From NCBI GenBank assembly GCA_021773095.1, contig JAJFKR010000034.1:1-64000 (forward strand): a stretch of 64,000 nucleotides of DNA, in the 5' to 3' direction. Below the pieces are notes generated by a model, which ran no database searches, had not been told where the DNA came from, and saw only the letters and a list, made by a program, of their open reading frames with translations. This document shows positions 16,039-25,238 of the stretch, piece by piece; position 1 is the first letter of the stretch; the number at the start of each line of letters is the position of its first letter. Both the position numbers and the translations under genes were made by a program. This stretch comes from Woeseiaceae bacterium (lineage in GTDB: Bacteria; Pseudomonadota; Gammaproteobacteria; Steroidobacterales; Woeseiaceae).

Positions 16039-16860
16039 CTAACTCAAACCGTAGATAGCACTCATTATATTCTCAACCATCGCTCCGTAACCAAAAATGG
16101 CCGTAATTTTCTGATGGCGATAGTCCCTGCCCGTAGACTCGACCGTGCAAAACCTGCCATGTGCCTCCTCAATGATGATTTGGCTCGCCAATACATCCCA
16201 AGGGCTAACTCTAATTTCCAAACAGGCAGATAATTGCCCCGACATGGTCAGGGTATGACCATAGACATTTCTGAAAACTCGATAATTTGGACATGCACGG
16301 ATTAACGCCAACAGCTTCGAATCAGCAGTATCGAGATTGCGAAAATCAGCGTAGGCCGGAATTGCTACCGCCGAACCAAACTTCTCTCCAGCCCCATCGC
16401 GAAGGTCTAATCGAACGCCGTTGCGACGGGCGCCCAGTCCGCGTGCCGCGCTATATCTTACATTCAATTCCGGATGATCAATTACTCCAACAATCGGATC
16501 ACCCTTGTAAAGCAATGAAATGATCGATCCAAAGAGGGGAATCCCTCTAATTAGGTCATCTGTACCGTCGATTGGGTCCAGCAACCATACAAATTCACTG
16601 TCAGATTGAGTAGAAATCGTCTCCTCACCGACAATGCCATGATCCGGATAGCGCTTACTGATCTGCGACTTCCAATTATATTCGATCTCTAGGTCAAGCT
16701 TGGAAACCACTCCCTTCTCGCCACTTTTGTGCACAAATTCGTTCTTCACCCCCCGGAAATCTCTGATCAACCCTCTCGACGAATCTGTTAACTCCTCAGC
16801 AAATCGTAAAAACTCCGCGCAGTCACACGGACTTGGTGCATACGTTTCATCCTTCGTCAC
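16039..16860 (-). CDS. Inositol monophosphatase/3'(2'),5'-bisphosphate phosphatase family protein
   Basis: 273 residues. The metal-binding signatures of the family are all present: GEET at about residue 78, DPIDGTDD at about 95-102, and SPWDVLASQIIIEEAHGR at about 219, where the final Asp coordinates metal. Members dephosphorylate inositol phosphates, histidinol phosphate, sugar phosphates or PAP; the substrate cannot be read here. Start is a GTG at 16860. Last gene of a nine-gene operon beginning with the flippase at 26714, so a sugar-phosphate substrate in polysaccharide synthesis is plausible. Confidence 0.87.
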   Translation of the reverse strand: MTKDETYAPSPCDCAEFLRFAEELTDSSRGLIRDFRGVKNEFVHKSGEKGVVSKLDLEIEYNWKSQISKRYPDHGIVGEETISTQSDSEFVWLLDPIDGTDDLIRGIPLFGSIISLLYKGDPIVGVIDHPELNVRYSAARGLGARRNGVRLDLRDGAGEKFGSAVAIPAYADFRNLDTADSKLLALIRACPNYRVFRNVYGHTLTMSGQLSACLEIRVSPWDVLASQIIIEEAHGRFCTVESTGRDYRHQKITAIFGYGAMVENIMSAIYGLS

Positions 16861-16906
16861 AGATATTGACTTGATATCTTGAGATACTCAGCGGTAGTTT
16901 GAAACA

Positions 16907-17560
16907 CTATCCAGCTACTGTCTTCTTTGAAAAGAAAGCCTCGGCAAAACCAGAGCCCGAATTACACTCATTTCCACGAAGTCGCATCAGGCCTTCGAAT
17001 GTTGACTTAGTGAACCAGCCTCGATGTTGCTGTGATTCAAAACATTCAAGTAATATTGCAGACTTATTTTGTACATGCGCATTCCCCACGGGCACGAAGA
17101 AATTTGGCCTGCCCAAATCACCGTCATATTTTGGTATCTCGTACTCAAGGACAAAATGGTCGCGAAAAGTATTCCACGTAAGTTCCGCAACTACCCGGTG
17201 ATCCTGATGACTGTCCGCAGTGTGATGAGTAAAAATGATATCAGGGTTTACCTGTTGTTTCAGATCTTCAAAATATTCTTTGATCTCGGCACCACAATAG
17301 GGAAAATAGCCATTGCGATGATTGAGTATTTTGACTTCACATTTCTTGATACCCACAAGAAATTTCGCGGAGCTTTGTCTGGCTTCGGCAGCACGAACCT
17401 CGTTCGAGCTAAAGACAACCCAGGTTACAGTTAGAGACGGTATCCGACTAGCAAGTTCAAGTAGGGTTGCACCACAACCAATTTCGATATCATCGCAATG
17501 AGCACCTAGGCAAAGGATGTGGATATGCTCTTTTTCCGCTGGGAGTAAAAGTTTTAACAT
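16907..17560 (-). CDS. PIG-L/LmbE-family deacetylase
   Basis: 217 residues. The zinc-binding motif GAHCDDIEIGCG near residue 19 corresponds to the family AHPDD, and HHTADSHQDHR near residue 112 supplies the second histidine pair. PIG-L enzymes remove N-acetyl groups from GlcNAc-type or similar substrates. The gene lies four bases after the nucleotidyltransferase gene and is surely translated with it. Together with the adjacent cytidylyltransferase-like and C-methyltransferase genes it suggests an N-acyl sugar intermediate, though the specific substrate is unknown. Confidence 0.87.
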   Translation of the reverse strand: MLKLLLPAEKEHIHILCLGAHCDDIEIGCGATLLELASRIPSLTVTWVVFSSNEVRAAEARQSSAKFLVGIKKCEVKILNHRNGYFPYCGAEIKEYFEDLKQQVNPDIIFTHHTADSHQDHRVVAELTWNTFRDHFVLEYEIPKYDGDLGRPNFFVPVGNAHVQNKSAILLECFESQQHRGWFTKSTFEGLMRLRGNECNSGSGFAEAFFSKKTVAG

Positions 17561-17564
17561 TTGC

Positions 17565-18368
17565 TTATTGCTCTAACCCCGTCATGCTATCCGGTCGGCG
17601 CCACACCTCCCATCGCGTATCGCCAGATGCGTTCATCTCATCGAATCGTTTTTTGTCCTTGAACGTGTCCATTGCCATCCAGAATTCACGGTGCTTGTAA
17701 CCGTAAAGTTTCCGCTCCGCAATCAGTCGCTGAAACGGCTCCTCAACAAGTTCATCCCCCTCATTCATCCGTTCGAATATACCCTTCCGAAGAATCATGA
17801 ATCCACCATTAATCCAGATATCGGAATTGCTGATGTATTGAATCGCCTCAACCTGACCGTCGTTGGCGACATTGACTGCAGACAAACTGTAAGACGGTCT
17901 AACGCAGGCAAAACAAGCTTCGGCGCCACTTGTCTCAAATAGCTGGAGTTGCGCCTTAAGGTCAATATCCGAAAGACCATCGCTGTAATTCGCCAAGAAC
18001 ATTTCGTCATCCTGCAACAAATGCTTCACCTGGAACAGTCGCTGCCCAATATTGGAAGAAAGTCCGGTATCACAGAATGTGATCTTCCAACTTCCGATGT
18101 CTGAGCTCAGTAAGGAAATACTATTCCCACCGTCCTCCAACACGAAATCGTTGGACAAGCATTCACTATAGTTCAGAAAATAGTCCTTGATCAGATCCCC
18201 ACGGTAACCAAGACAAAGAATGAATTCAGTATGCCCAAAATGTGCATAGTATTTCATCAGGTGCCACAATATCGGACGATATCCAATGGTCACAAGCGGC
18301 TTTGGAACCGTCTCCGAATACTCCTGCATGCGAGTACCGTAACCACCACAAAACAGTACAACCTTCAC
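17565..18368 (-). CDS. Sugar-phosphate nucleotidyltransferase, glucose-1-phosphate cytidylyltransferase-like
   Basis: 267 residues. The signature FCGGYGTRMQEYSETVPKPL at residues 6-25 is the nucleotide-binding loop of sugar nucleotidyltransferases, followed by RPILWHLMKYYAHFGHTEF, which is closest to RfbF (CDP-glucose synthesis). SDGLSDID near residue 122 is the expected metal site. Start is a GTG. It presumably activates a sugar 1-phosphate for the epimerase and C-methyltransferase encoded upstream. CTP versus UTP or dTTP preference is inferred from resemblance only. Confidence 0.83.
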   Translation of the reverse strand: MKVVLFCGGYGTRMQEYSETVPKPLVTIGYRPILWHLMKYYAHFGHTEFILCLGYRGDLIKDYFLNYSECLSNDFVLEDGGNSISLLSSDIGSWKITFCDTGLSSNIGQRLFQVKHLLQDDEMFLANYSDGLSDIDLKAQLQLFETSGAEACFACVRPSYSLSAVNVANDGQVEAIQYISNSDIWINGGFMILRKGIFERMNEGDELVEEPFQRLIAERKLYGYKHREFWMAMDTFKDKKRFDEMNASGDTRWEVWRRPDSMTGLEQ

Positions 18369-18393
18369 TTATCAGTATTCCTTGTGCAATTGT

Positions 18394-19755
18394 TCAATCT
18401 TGAGAGACCTCGATGAGCCCATGCTCAGTCAGCAATACTGCAGCCCGGTCAAGTTGCCTATAACCGATGTCGGATTTATCCGCGATATCCAGTAAGTCTC
18501 TTGTGCCATCTGACTGATTCAGCATCCAAAGCATCGCCAGTTGCAGGATCTCTACATCCTGGAAACCACCCATTTTACGATATAGTCCCCGTTTGCCCAA
18601 CTGAGGTTCCCCCATCGGTTGCAGGTTTTTGTAACGGAAATTCGACTCCAGGCAACAAAGTATATTCAGATATGTTTCTAGCGAATCCGCAAGGAACTCT
18701 TCCTTTACCAGGCTTAGATCATCGGCAGATGAATGATACTCCGGGTATGCCCCGTTTGGTGACCGAGTCAGCCGCCCGACGGGCAAATTGATTCCCGGAG
18801 AACAAAATTGTCTCTCATCGTATCCCCAAGGAGAAAATTCGACAATTTCATATGGTTTGCCAGACTGTTTCAGAACATGCATGGCCGCTCGATCAATCGC
18901 GGCAGTTTCCTGGCGACTTTTTTTGTAATGCATCTTCCCAGAATCACCGACTACTGACGCTACCAGTCCGTGCTTTATCTTAGAGAAAATATTCTCGTTT
19001 CGACTCAGCCACGAGAGAGAACCAATCGTCGCTGGGGCAAACACAAAATGATACGTAAATCGGTGCGGGACCGACGACAATACCCGGGCAAGCTCGACTA
19101 GCATAGCGACACCCGACAAATTGTCGTTACATAGAGATGGATGACATATGTGCGCAAACAGCAAAACCCGTTCGTCCGTCTCGCCTGGAATGATCCATTC
19201 TCCGTAGGACAATGAACCGGCACTCAGCGTCGAATCAATTCGAACTTCATATTGCCCATCCTCCATGGCATCAAGTTTTCGTTGCGTCAGACAAAAGCCC
19301 CAAGCCTCATCATAGTACGTCGTTCGATAGGGTATCCAATCCGGATGTTCGGGTATTGTGTGCAAGTACCGCCGCAACTCGTTCAGATTCATTTTTCTCG
19401 ACAAGGGAACACTGTAGTTGACAACATGGAGATTGTTTTTCTTGAAATCAATAACGCGCTGTCCGTCTGCGTTCTTCACATAAGCGTCACTAATATTCCA
19501 TTCTCGCGGGATCTGCCAGTCAAATACGTTTGTACCGGTCGGCACTTCATGCACTTGAAGCGGTATGTACTCCGAAATGGTTTCGAGAGTCTGTCTCAGG
19601 CCATCGCCTGTAATACTCCGACAGATCGGGTACAGTCTGGCAATCAGTTCATAAATCTTATACCCAGACGCACCGTAATCCTGAAGGCCGATCAAGGTCG
19701 GTAAATCCTTTGCTCGACCAGAGTTATTCCTACATCGACCTGTTACTGAAGTCAT
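18394..19755 (-). CDS. DUF4910 aminopeptidase-like protein with C-terminal winged helix
   Basis: 453 residues of the DUF2172/DUF4910 family, an M28-like zinc aminopeptidase fold. Visible: ARLYPICRSITGDGLR near residue 40, the metal site HICHPSLCNDNLSG near residue 209, and HSSADDLSLV near 350. The last 75 residues form a winged-helix-like domain (LGKRGLYRKMGG onward). The family is recurrent in polysaccharide clusters beside RfbF-type and epimerase genes, where its true substrate is unresolved; it could hydrolyse an amide on an aminoacylated sugar. The ATGA overlap at 19752-19755 shows tight coupling with the epimerase gene. Confidence 0.82.
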   Translation of the reverse strand: MTSVTGRCRNNSGRAKDLPTLIGLQDYGASGYKIYELIARLYPICRSITGDGLRQTLETISEYIPLQVHEVPTGTNVFDWQIPREWNISDAYVKNADGQRVIDFKKNNLHVVNYSVPLSRKMNLNELRRYLHTIPEHPDWIPYRTTYYDEAWGFCLTQRKLDAMEDGQYEVRIDSTLSAGSLSYGEWIIPGETDERVLLFAHICHPSLCNDNLSGVAMLVELARVLSSVPHRFTYHFVFAPATIGSLSWLSRNENIFSKIKHGLVASVVGDSGKMHYKKSRQETAAIDRAAMHVLKQSGKPYEIVEFSPWGYDERQFCSPGINLPVGRLTRSPNGAYPEYHSSADDLSLVKEEFLADSLETYLNILCCLESNFRYKNLQPMGEPQLGKRGLYRKMGGFQDVEILQLAMLWMLNQSDGTRDLLDIADKSDIGYRQLDRAAVLLTEHGLIEVSQD

Positions 19756-20798
19756 TTTTCGGCCAGTGGGATCCAGAAAAATTCTTCATCAATCTGGCCC
19801 GTTTCCTCAAGGTAATTAAGCTGCTTCAATCTCGTATATGCCCTGAAGTTGAATGTTTCAGCGCTCATGTCAATCCGTTTGAACATATTTAGCAACTGCT
19901 CAGCGCCGCTCCTTGGGTCCCACTCGCAATCGAATCCAGGTAGTTGGCTGCTAATCTTGGCAAATTCAACGCGATAGCTTCGATTGTCACCTGCGCTCGT
20001 TCCGATACTGACTTTGCATCCTGGAAAAACATCTCCCACAATTTCGGCAATCTCCCGAACTCGAAAGTTGGCATTGTTTGACCCGACGTTGAAAACCTCG
20101 TTGTGTACCGCCGACCGCGGTGCCCGGAGAGCACATATGACCGCCTGGCAAATATCGAGAACATGAACCAAAGGCCTCCAGGGCGTTCCGTCACTGGTCA
20201 TTTTGATCTGTTTCGATGTCCAAGCATGGCCCGCCAGATTATTGAGCACAATATCGAAGCGCATGCGTGGAGACGCACCATACGCAGTCGCGTTGCGCAA
20301 GAAAACCGGAGAGAAAGAGTTCGACGCGAGTTTAGCGACATCTTTTTCCACCAGAACCTTACATTTGGCATATTCTGTTTGCGGTTTCACAGGTGATTGC
20401 TCATCCAGTATGTCCCCGGAACCAAGACCGTACACACTACATGATGAGGTATATACGAATCTTTCCACACCGGCGTCCTTCGCCAATTCGGCAAGCCGAA
20501 CCGAGCCATGATGATTGATTGCGCGCGTAACGGCAGGATTGTTTTCACCTAATGGGTCATTAGAAAGTTCAGCCAGATGAACGACAGCATCAATACCCTC
20601 GAATTGCACCGGGGCCACTGTGCGCAAATCTGAATTGATCTGCAGGGGGGACTGGGTGAGCCGTTCTATATCGGTGTATAACCATCCATCCCTGTAGTAT
20701 CCAGTGTCCAGCCCAATTACCTCGAAGCCCTCCCGAATCAAAAAAGGCGCCAAGAGGCTTCCAATGTATCCATCTGTACCTGTTACCAGAACCTTCAT
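19752..20798 (-). CDS. NAD-dependent epimerase/dehydratase (extended SDR)
   Basis: 348 residues. The Rossmann motif TGTDGYIGSLL is at residue 7 and the catalytic TSSCSVYG...TEYAKCK gives Ser-Tyr-x3-Lys around residues 115-147. FNVGSNNANFRVREIAEIV is the sugar-binding C-terminal signature of UDP-glucose epimerase-like SDRs. It probably epimerises or dehydrates the nucleotide sugar made by the neighbouring nucleotidyltransferase. The ATG at 20798 has an adequate Shine-Dalgarno in AAGGAAGATAAGGAGT upstream. The product sugar is not determined. Confidence 0.87.
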   Translation of the reverse strand: MKVLVTGTDGYIGSLLAPFLIREGFEVIGLDTGYYRDGWLYTDIERLTQSPLQINSDLRTVAPVQFEGIDAVVHLAELSNDPLGENNPAVTRAINHHGSVRLAELAKDAGVERFVYTSSCSVYGLGSGDILDEQSPVKPQTEYAKCKVLVEKDVAKLASNSFSPVFLRNATAYGASPRMRFDIVLNNLAGHAWTSKQIKMTSDGTPWRPLVHVLDICQAVICALRAPRSAVHNEVFNVGSNNANFRVREIAEIVGDVFPGCKVSIGTSAGDNRSYRVEFAKISSQLPGFDCEWDPRSGAEQLLNMFKRIDMSAETFNFRAYTRLKQLNYLEETGQIDEEFFWIPLAEK

Positions 20799-20845
20799 CA
20801 GTACTCCTTATCTTCCTTCAGATATTTCCTGTTGATAATGGATTC

Positions 20846-23059
20846 CTATGGGCAGCGCGGATTGCGGTTTTCATACAACAATACCCGTGAATGTCCCCAG
20901 CCGATTGAGACGATATCCAGATCACCGTCGTCATCAATATCCACAACTACAGCACCATCGTGATGTTCGTCGCCTCTATATACAAGATGCTGCAGCCATT
21001 TCATACCGACTCCATCCAAATTTTCGAAATACCACAGCGCCGATTCAGAAGGGTGATCAAGATTGTGCTCCCCGACTACGACATCCATATCACCATCCCC
21101 GTCAATATCATCGACACCGACGCTCATCGGGCCAACTACGCGGCCGATCAGAGTCTTACTCCATTCCTGTGCAGACTTGCCAGGACCTCGATACCAAACC
21201 AGATCGCCCACCTTACTGATAGCTTCAAAGCCAACCACGGCATCAAGCTCGCCATCGCCATTGATGTCGGCCAACACATTACGGTCCGGGGGCGAAGTAT
21301 TGCCATCTATCTCGATATCCATCCAACTTTTTCCATCATTTCGTAACCAAATCGTCCCAAGCAGAAGATCAACATCTCCATCACCATCGATATCTCCGCG
21401 ACTCAATGCCTCATCCTGAGATATTCCAGATATCTTACTCAGCATCCAATCACCACCGTCCAGGCCGGACTGCTGAATTAGCTCGACGCCAATCCCCGGA
21501 CTGTGCCAGGAAAGTGCGATGACCCATCTCTGGTCGGTCCCGGGCAAAGTTGTCACGCCCTGAAGAAAATCCCCACTTGCCTTTATTTCGGTGTCCTTAG
21601 GCAAAAACTCTCCGCTACCGTTGTTAATTAGCCAACGAAACTCGCGTTGCTCACCAGAGTCAACCAAGACGAGGACATCGATTTTGCCATCTCGCCCCAG
21701 ATCCATCGTCGTTACAAAGTCAGGCTGATCTGGTCCAAACTGATTCCTTGTCCAGTCCGAGCGTCCGTAATGTTGGTTCTTGTACCAGAAACCACCTGTT
21801 AGAATATCCGGCCTGCCATCGTTATCGATATCAGCAACGCCAACGAACGGTGCCTCAGGTCCAGGCCTGTCTTCGTCAATAACGTGCCTAACCCAGCTCT
21901 CTTTATACTTGGGGCAGGACTGATTTAGCCATAATTCGATGTTCTGGCTGTCGCCTCCCCAATTGGCGCCGAAGATATCGAGATCGCCGTCAATATCCAC
22001 GTCGACAAGAAATGCGCCATGCGAACCATTTCGATCAATCTCCAATGCTTCCCAGTGATTTCCCGCATTGTGGTTCAGGTAAACTGCAACTAGGTCCGGA
22101 TTTTGACCCTGATGCATCTCGGCAAGAAACACATCATTGTCACCGTCCAAATCAACATCGCCGATTGCTGCACTGTGAATGACGGCCTCCACGTCAGGGA
22201 TGATAGTGTGTTCAGTCCAGGGGCCTTCCGACCCCAGCGGGTTCTCAAACCACGAGACCCTATGATGTTGCCCCTCAAGCTCCGATGGCACTAAAAGAAT
22301 GTCCCGATATGCATCTCCATTGAGATCGCCAAGTGCCACCACGGTATTCGGCCATTTCCAAGAGGCCCCATACTCATTGCTCGTCCAAATCCCATGGCCA
22401 CGGTTCTCGAACCAGACACCATTTACGACAATGTCCAACTTGGTATCGCCATTGATATCACCAACAGCCAATCCCTCACCGGGACCGACCTCCACAGATT
22501 CTTCCTGCCAATTTCCGGGACTTTGTTGAAGATATATGAATACAGATTCTTCCGTCCCACCAAAAGCGTTCTGATTTCGGCCAATCACATCAATGCGACC
22601 ATTCCCGTTCAGGTCGCCTAACTCGATATCATGCAAAGTCCTATCATCGATGACGTGTGGGAGCCATTCGGGCGCCTGATACCAAAGCAATTGCTCATCA
22701 GTGATCGTAACGATGTCCATCAACCCATCATTGTCAACATCACTCAACTCAATATCTGTTCCGAATGCCGCTCCAGACGAAATTACTTCCTTCCTCCAAT
22801 CAGCACCGTAGTAGACGGTCAGAGTGCGATCGTCGTGACGCCCCACGATCAAATCGATCAGTTGGTCGTCATCCAGATCGCCAGCCGCCTTTCCCCAAGG
22901 ACCACCGTCCCGCGAGGATACATCGACTTCCACATTTTCAAATTGCACGCCGGCTGACGAACGTGATTCTGCCGATTGATCACAAGCACAAAAAAACAGA
23001 ATCAGACCCAAGCTCAATAGCCTACTGACTCGACTCTTGCAGACCACCCGTACGAACAT
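20846..23059 (-). CDS. FG-GAP/VCBS-repeat lipoprotein
   Basis: 737 residues. The N-terminus has a lipoprotein-type signal SLGLILFFCACDQ with a cysteine just after the hydrophobic stretch. The rest is an integrin-like beta-propeller array: I count about thirteen calcium loops of the form DxDxDGxxD, for example DVDNDGLMDIV, DLNGNGRIDVI, DVDIDGDLDIF, DIDGDGDVDLL and DIDDDGDLDIV. Such proteins bind calcium and often mediate adhesion or polysaccharide contact outside the cell. Its place inside a sugar-synthesis operon, between the C-methyltransferase and epimerase genes, is notable and suggests it is made together with the polymer. Confidence 0.87.
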   Translation of the reverse strand: MFVRVVCKSRVSRLLSLGLILFFCACDQSAESRSSAGVQFENVEVDVSSRDGGPWGKAAGDLDDDQLIDLIVGRHDDRTLTVYYGADWRKEVISSGAAFGTDIELSDVDNDGLMDIVTITDEQLLWYQAPEWLPHVIDDRTLHDIELGDLNGNGRIDVIGRNQNAFGGTEESVFIYLQQSPGNWQEESVEVGPGEGLAVGDINGDTKLDIVVNGVWFENRGHGIWTSNEYGASWKWPNTVVALGDLNGDAYRDILLVPSELEGQHHRVSWFENPLGSEGPWTEHTIIPDVEAVIHSAAIGDVDLDGDNDVFLAEMHQGQNPDLVAVYLNHNAGNHWEALEIDRNGSHGAFLVDVDIDGDLDIFGANWGGDSQNIELWLNQSCPKYKESWVRHVIDEDRPGPEAPFVGVADIDNDGRPDILTGGFWYKNQHYGRSDWTRNQFGPDQPDFVTTMDLGRDGKIDVLVLVDSGEQREFRWLINNGSGEFLPKDTEIKASGDFLQGVTTLPGTDQRWVIALSWHSPGIGVELIQQSGLDGGDWMLSKISGISQDEALSRGDIDGDGDVDLLLGTIWLRNDGKSWMDIEIDGNTSPPDRNVLADINGDGELDAVVGFEAISKVGDLVWYRGPGKSAQEWSKTLIGRVVGPMSVGVDDIDGDGDMDVVVGEHNLDHPSESALWYFENLDGVGMKWLQHLVYRGDEHHDGAVVVDIDDDGDLDIVSIGWGHSRVLLYENRNPRCP

Positions 23060-23092
23060 ACAAAGACTCCGGCTTCAGCGTTGCTGCAAGCG

Positions 23093-24376
23093 TCAGACGA
23101 CGGCCACATTGGGAATAGGGATTACGAAGCGGCCACCCCACTCAGTGACATGCTGGTTCTGAGCAATTATTTCATCCATTAGGTTCCACGGTAGTATGAA
23201 AATTAAATCCGGGCGTGTTTCCTTTATTTTCTCAGGGCTGTAAATCGGGATGTGCGTACCAGGCGTATATGTGTTCTGTTTGTGTGGGCTCAGATCGACC
23301 GTGTAGTCCAAGAAGTCCTCACGTATACCGCAATAATTCAATAGCGTATTGCCTTTGCCGGGTGCACCATAACCAACAATCGATTTACCATTATTCTTTT
23401 GCTCAACCAGAAACGACAGGATTTCGCGCTTAGTCGCCTTCACTTTGTCCGCAAAGAAGTCATACAACTCCGGCCTGTTATAACCCTTTTCCAGCTCTCG
23501 GTCACGTAAACGCATCACTGCGTCTTTTGGCAAATGATCGCTCTCATCGTGGCATACAAATATTCTTAACGAGCCACCGTGGGTCCCTAACTCTTCAACA
23601 TCAAAAATTCTGAGCCCTTGCCTCTTAAATACACTTTCAGCAACAAAAAATGAAAAATAAGAAAAATGCTCGTGGTAAATCGTGTCGAATTGGTTTTGCT
23701 CCATCAGTTTTTCAAGGTGAGGGAATTCCATGGTTATCACGCCCGACGGCGCCAATAAGATTTTCATGCCGCTGACGAATCCGTTCAAATCTGGCACGTG
23801 AGCAAGTACGTTGTTACCTATGATGAGATCTGCGCTCCCGTATTCCTCCCTTACATCTTTCGCTACCTGTGGCCCGAAAAACTGGGACACAGTCGGTATG
23901 CCTCTTTCAATCGCGACTTTCGCCACGTTGTCAGCAGGCTCTATGCCGAGACACGGGATGAATCTCTCCACAAAATGCTGCAAGAGATATCCGTCATTAC
24001 TCGCCAGCTCGACGACGCTGGAGGCCTCATTGAGTCCGATCCGTTCAACTATCATGGCAACGTAGTTCTTCGCATGCCGAACCCAGCTCTCGGAATATGA
24101 CGAAAAATAGGCATAGTCTGAAAAGATCTCCTGTGGTGCAACATACTCCTGAAGTTGCACAAGGAAGCACTCAGGACATCGAAAAACCCGGAGCGGATAG
24201 AATGGCTCCATGTGATTGATCTGCCCGGGCAATATTCTGTTCTGGCACAGGGGCGACATCCCGAGGTCGAGAAACACTCGATCAATGGCGCCGCCACACA
24301 GTCGGCAGCCCACCGTACTTGTCACCGACTCTGTTGCCGCGGCCTGCTCTACTTCACTGATTGCGGAACTGCCCAC
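23093..24376 (-). CDS. SAM-dependent sugar C-methyltransferase (TylCIII/NovU-like)
   Basis: 427 residues with the three-part layout of sugar C-3/C-5 methyltransferases. An N-terminal zinc domain carries CRLCGG and CPEC near residues 24-65. A SAM domain follows, with VVELASNDGYLLQHF near 120. The C-terminal domain has SIVGYGAPGKGNTLLNYCGI near 337 and the active-site-type segment EHFSYFS. The enzyme adds a methyl branch to a keto-deoxy sugar nucleotide. Start is a GTG at 24376 with GGAGA upstream. With the cytidylyltransferase-like and epimerase genes it implies a branched or C-methyl sugar in the exopolysaccharide. Confidence 0.85.
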   Translation of the reverse strand: MGSSAISEVEQAAATESVTSTVGCRLCGGAIDRVFLDLGMSPLCQNRILPGQINHMEPFYPLRVFRCPECFLVQLQEYVAPQEIFSDYAYFSSYSESWVRHAKNYVAMIVERIGLNEASSVVELASNDGYLLQHFVERFIPCLGIEPADNVAKVAIERGIPTVSQFFGPQVAKDVREEYGSADLIIGNNVLAHVPDLNGFVSGMKILLAPSGVITMEFPHLEKLMEQNQFDTIYHEHFSYFSFFVAESVFKRQGLRIFDVEELGTHGGSLRIFVCHDESDHLPKDAVMRLRDRELEKGYNRPELYDFFADKVKATKREILSFLVEQKNNGKSIVGYGAPGKGNTLLNYCGIREDFLDYTVDLSPHKQNTYTPGTHIPIYSPEKIKETRPDLIFILPWNLMDEIIAQNQHVTEWGGRFVIPIPNVAVV

Positions 24377-24422
24377 TCTAAATCTCCTTAGATCTTGTCA
24401 TTTATATTGTCTGGTCTGATAG

Positions 24423-25175
24423 TTATTTCCTGGCAAGTACACAGTAATTAGCTGTGCATCTTGTGTTCGACCTTCCCAGAGGCCCAAGCACCACGGCCAT
24501 AAGGTTAATGAGCGGGATCGAGGTCCTTTCAGCCAGCCACCTAACTCGGTAGTTCTCGATATCTGCGTGAAAAATGACATTCAGAGAGCGGTGTAATCCC
24601 AGCACCGAGTTACCTTCCGGCTCAATGGTCAGTTCTCGAAACTGTTTTAACATATGTACATATGCTGCTGGAAGAAGGCGCCAAATCTCATCATGATGTT
24701 CTGGGAAGAAGCTCGGAGCCGTGACAATCAAATGACCGTCTGGAACCAGGACCCGATGCATCTCATCGCAAGCCGCTTGCGGATCATGGATATAGCTCAT
24801 AACTTGCGTGCAGAGTATTACGTCGAAAGTCTCGCTCTGAAACGGAAGTTTTTCAATATTGGCCAAGACATCAATCAGACCTTCGAATTGCAGATCAATG
24901 GCGACATAGTTTCTTGCCTTAGATTCAAAAAATATACGATACGGCTGAATGCGCCCACCCACATCGAGAATATTCAATCCGGCACCACTCGGCAGAGATT
25001 CAGCCCATCGTTTGATGATCCGCTTGCGCTCTTTTTGCACAAGGTAGTCAACATTACTTAGACGTGCATCCAAGATTTCGTTGCCCGCCTCGATAGCGTC
25101 GTCGCGCTGCCGTTCCGAAATGCTGTTCGGCTTGGCGCTGCTTTCAGCATAATTGTATCCAGTCTGTTCTTTCAT
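24423..25175 (-). CDS. Class I SAM-dependent methyltransferase (type 11)
   Basis: 250 residues. Motif I is LNILDVGGRIQPY near residue 68, followed by VAIDL, then PFQSETFDVILCTQVMSYI (motif II/III region) and the LVPDGHLIVTAPSFFPEHHD strand. The fold is that of Methyltransf_11 enzymes; the acceptor is unknown. It lies 46 bases upstream of the C-methyltransferase gene and 63 bases downstream of the flippase gene, within one transcript. The C-terminal 60 residues are hydrophobic in places (IPLINLMAVVLGPLG), possibly membrane-associated. Confidence 0.82.
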   Translation of the reverse strand: MKEQTGYNYAESSAKPNSISERQRDDAIEAGNEILDARLSNVDYLVQKERKRIIKRWAESLPSGAGLNILDVGGRIQPYRIFFESKARNYVAIDLQFEGLIDVLANIEKLPFQSETFDVILCTQVMSYIHDPQAACDEMHRVLVPDGHLIVTAPSFFPEHHDEIWRLLPAAYVHMLKQFRELTIEPEGNSVLGLHRSLNVIFHADIENYRVRWLAERTSIPLINLMAVVLGPLGRSNTRCTANYCVLARK

Positions 25176-25238
25176 CTTCCCAACCTGGCATCATGGACCC
25201 GAATTCTACCGAGGCAATTACAACCCTGTACGGTGATG

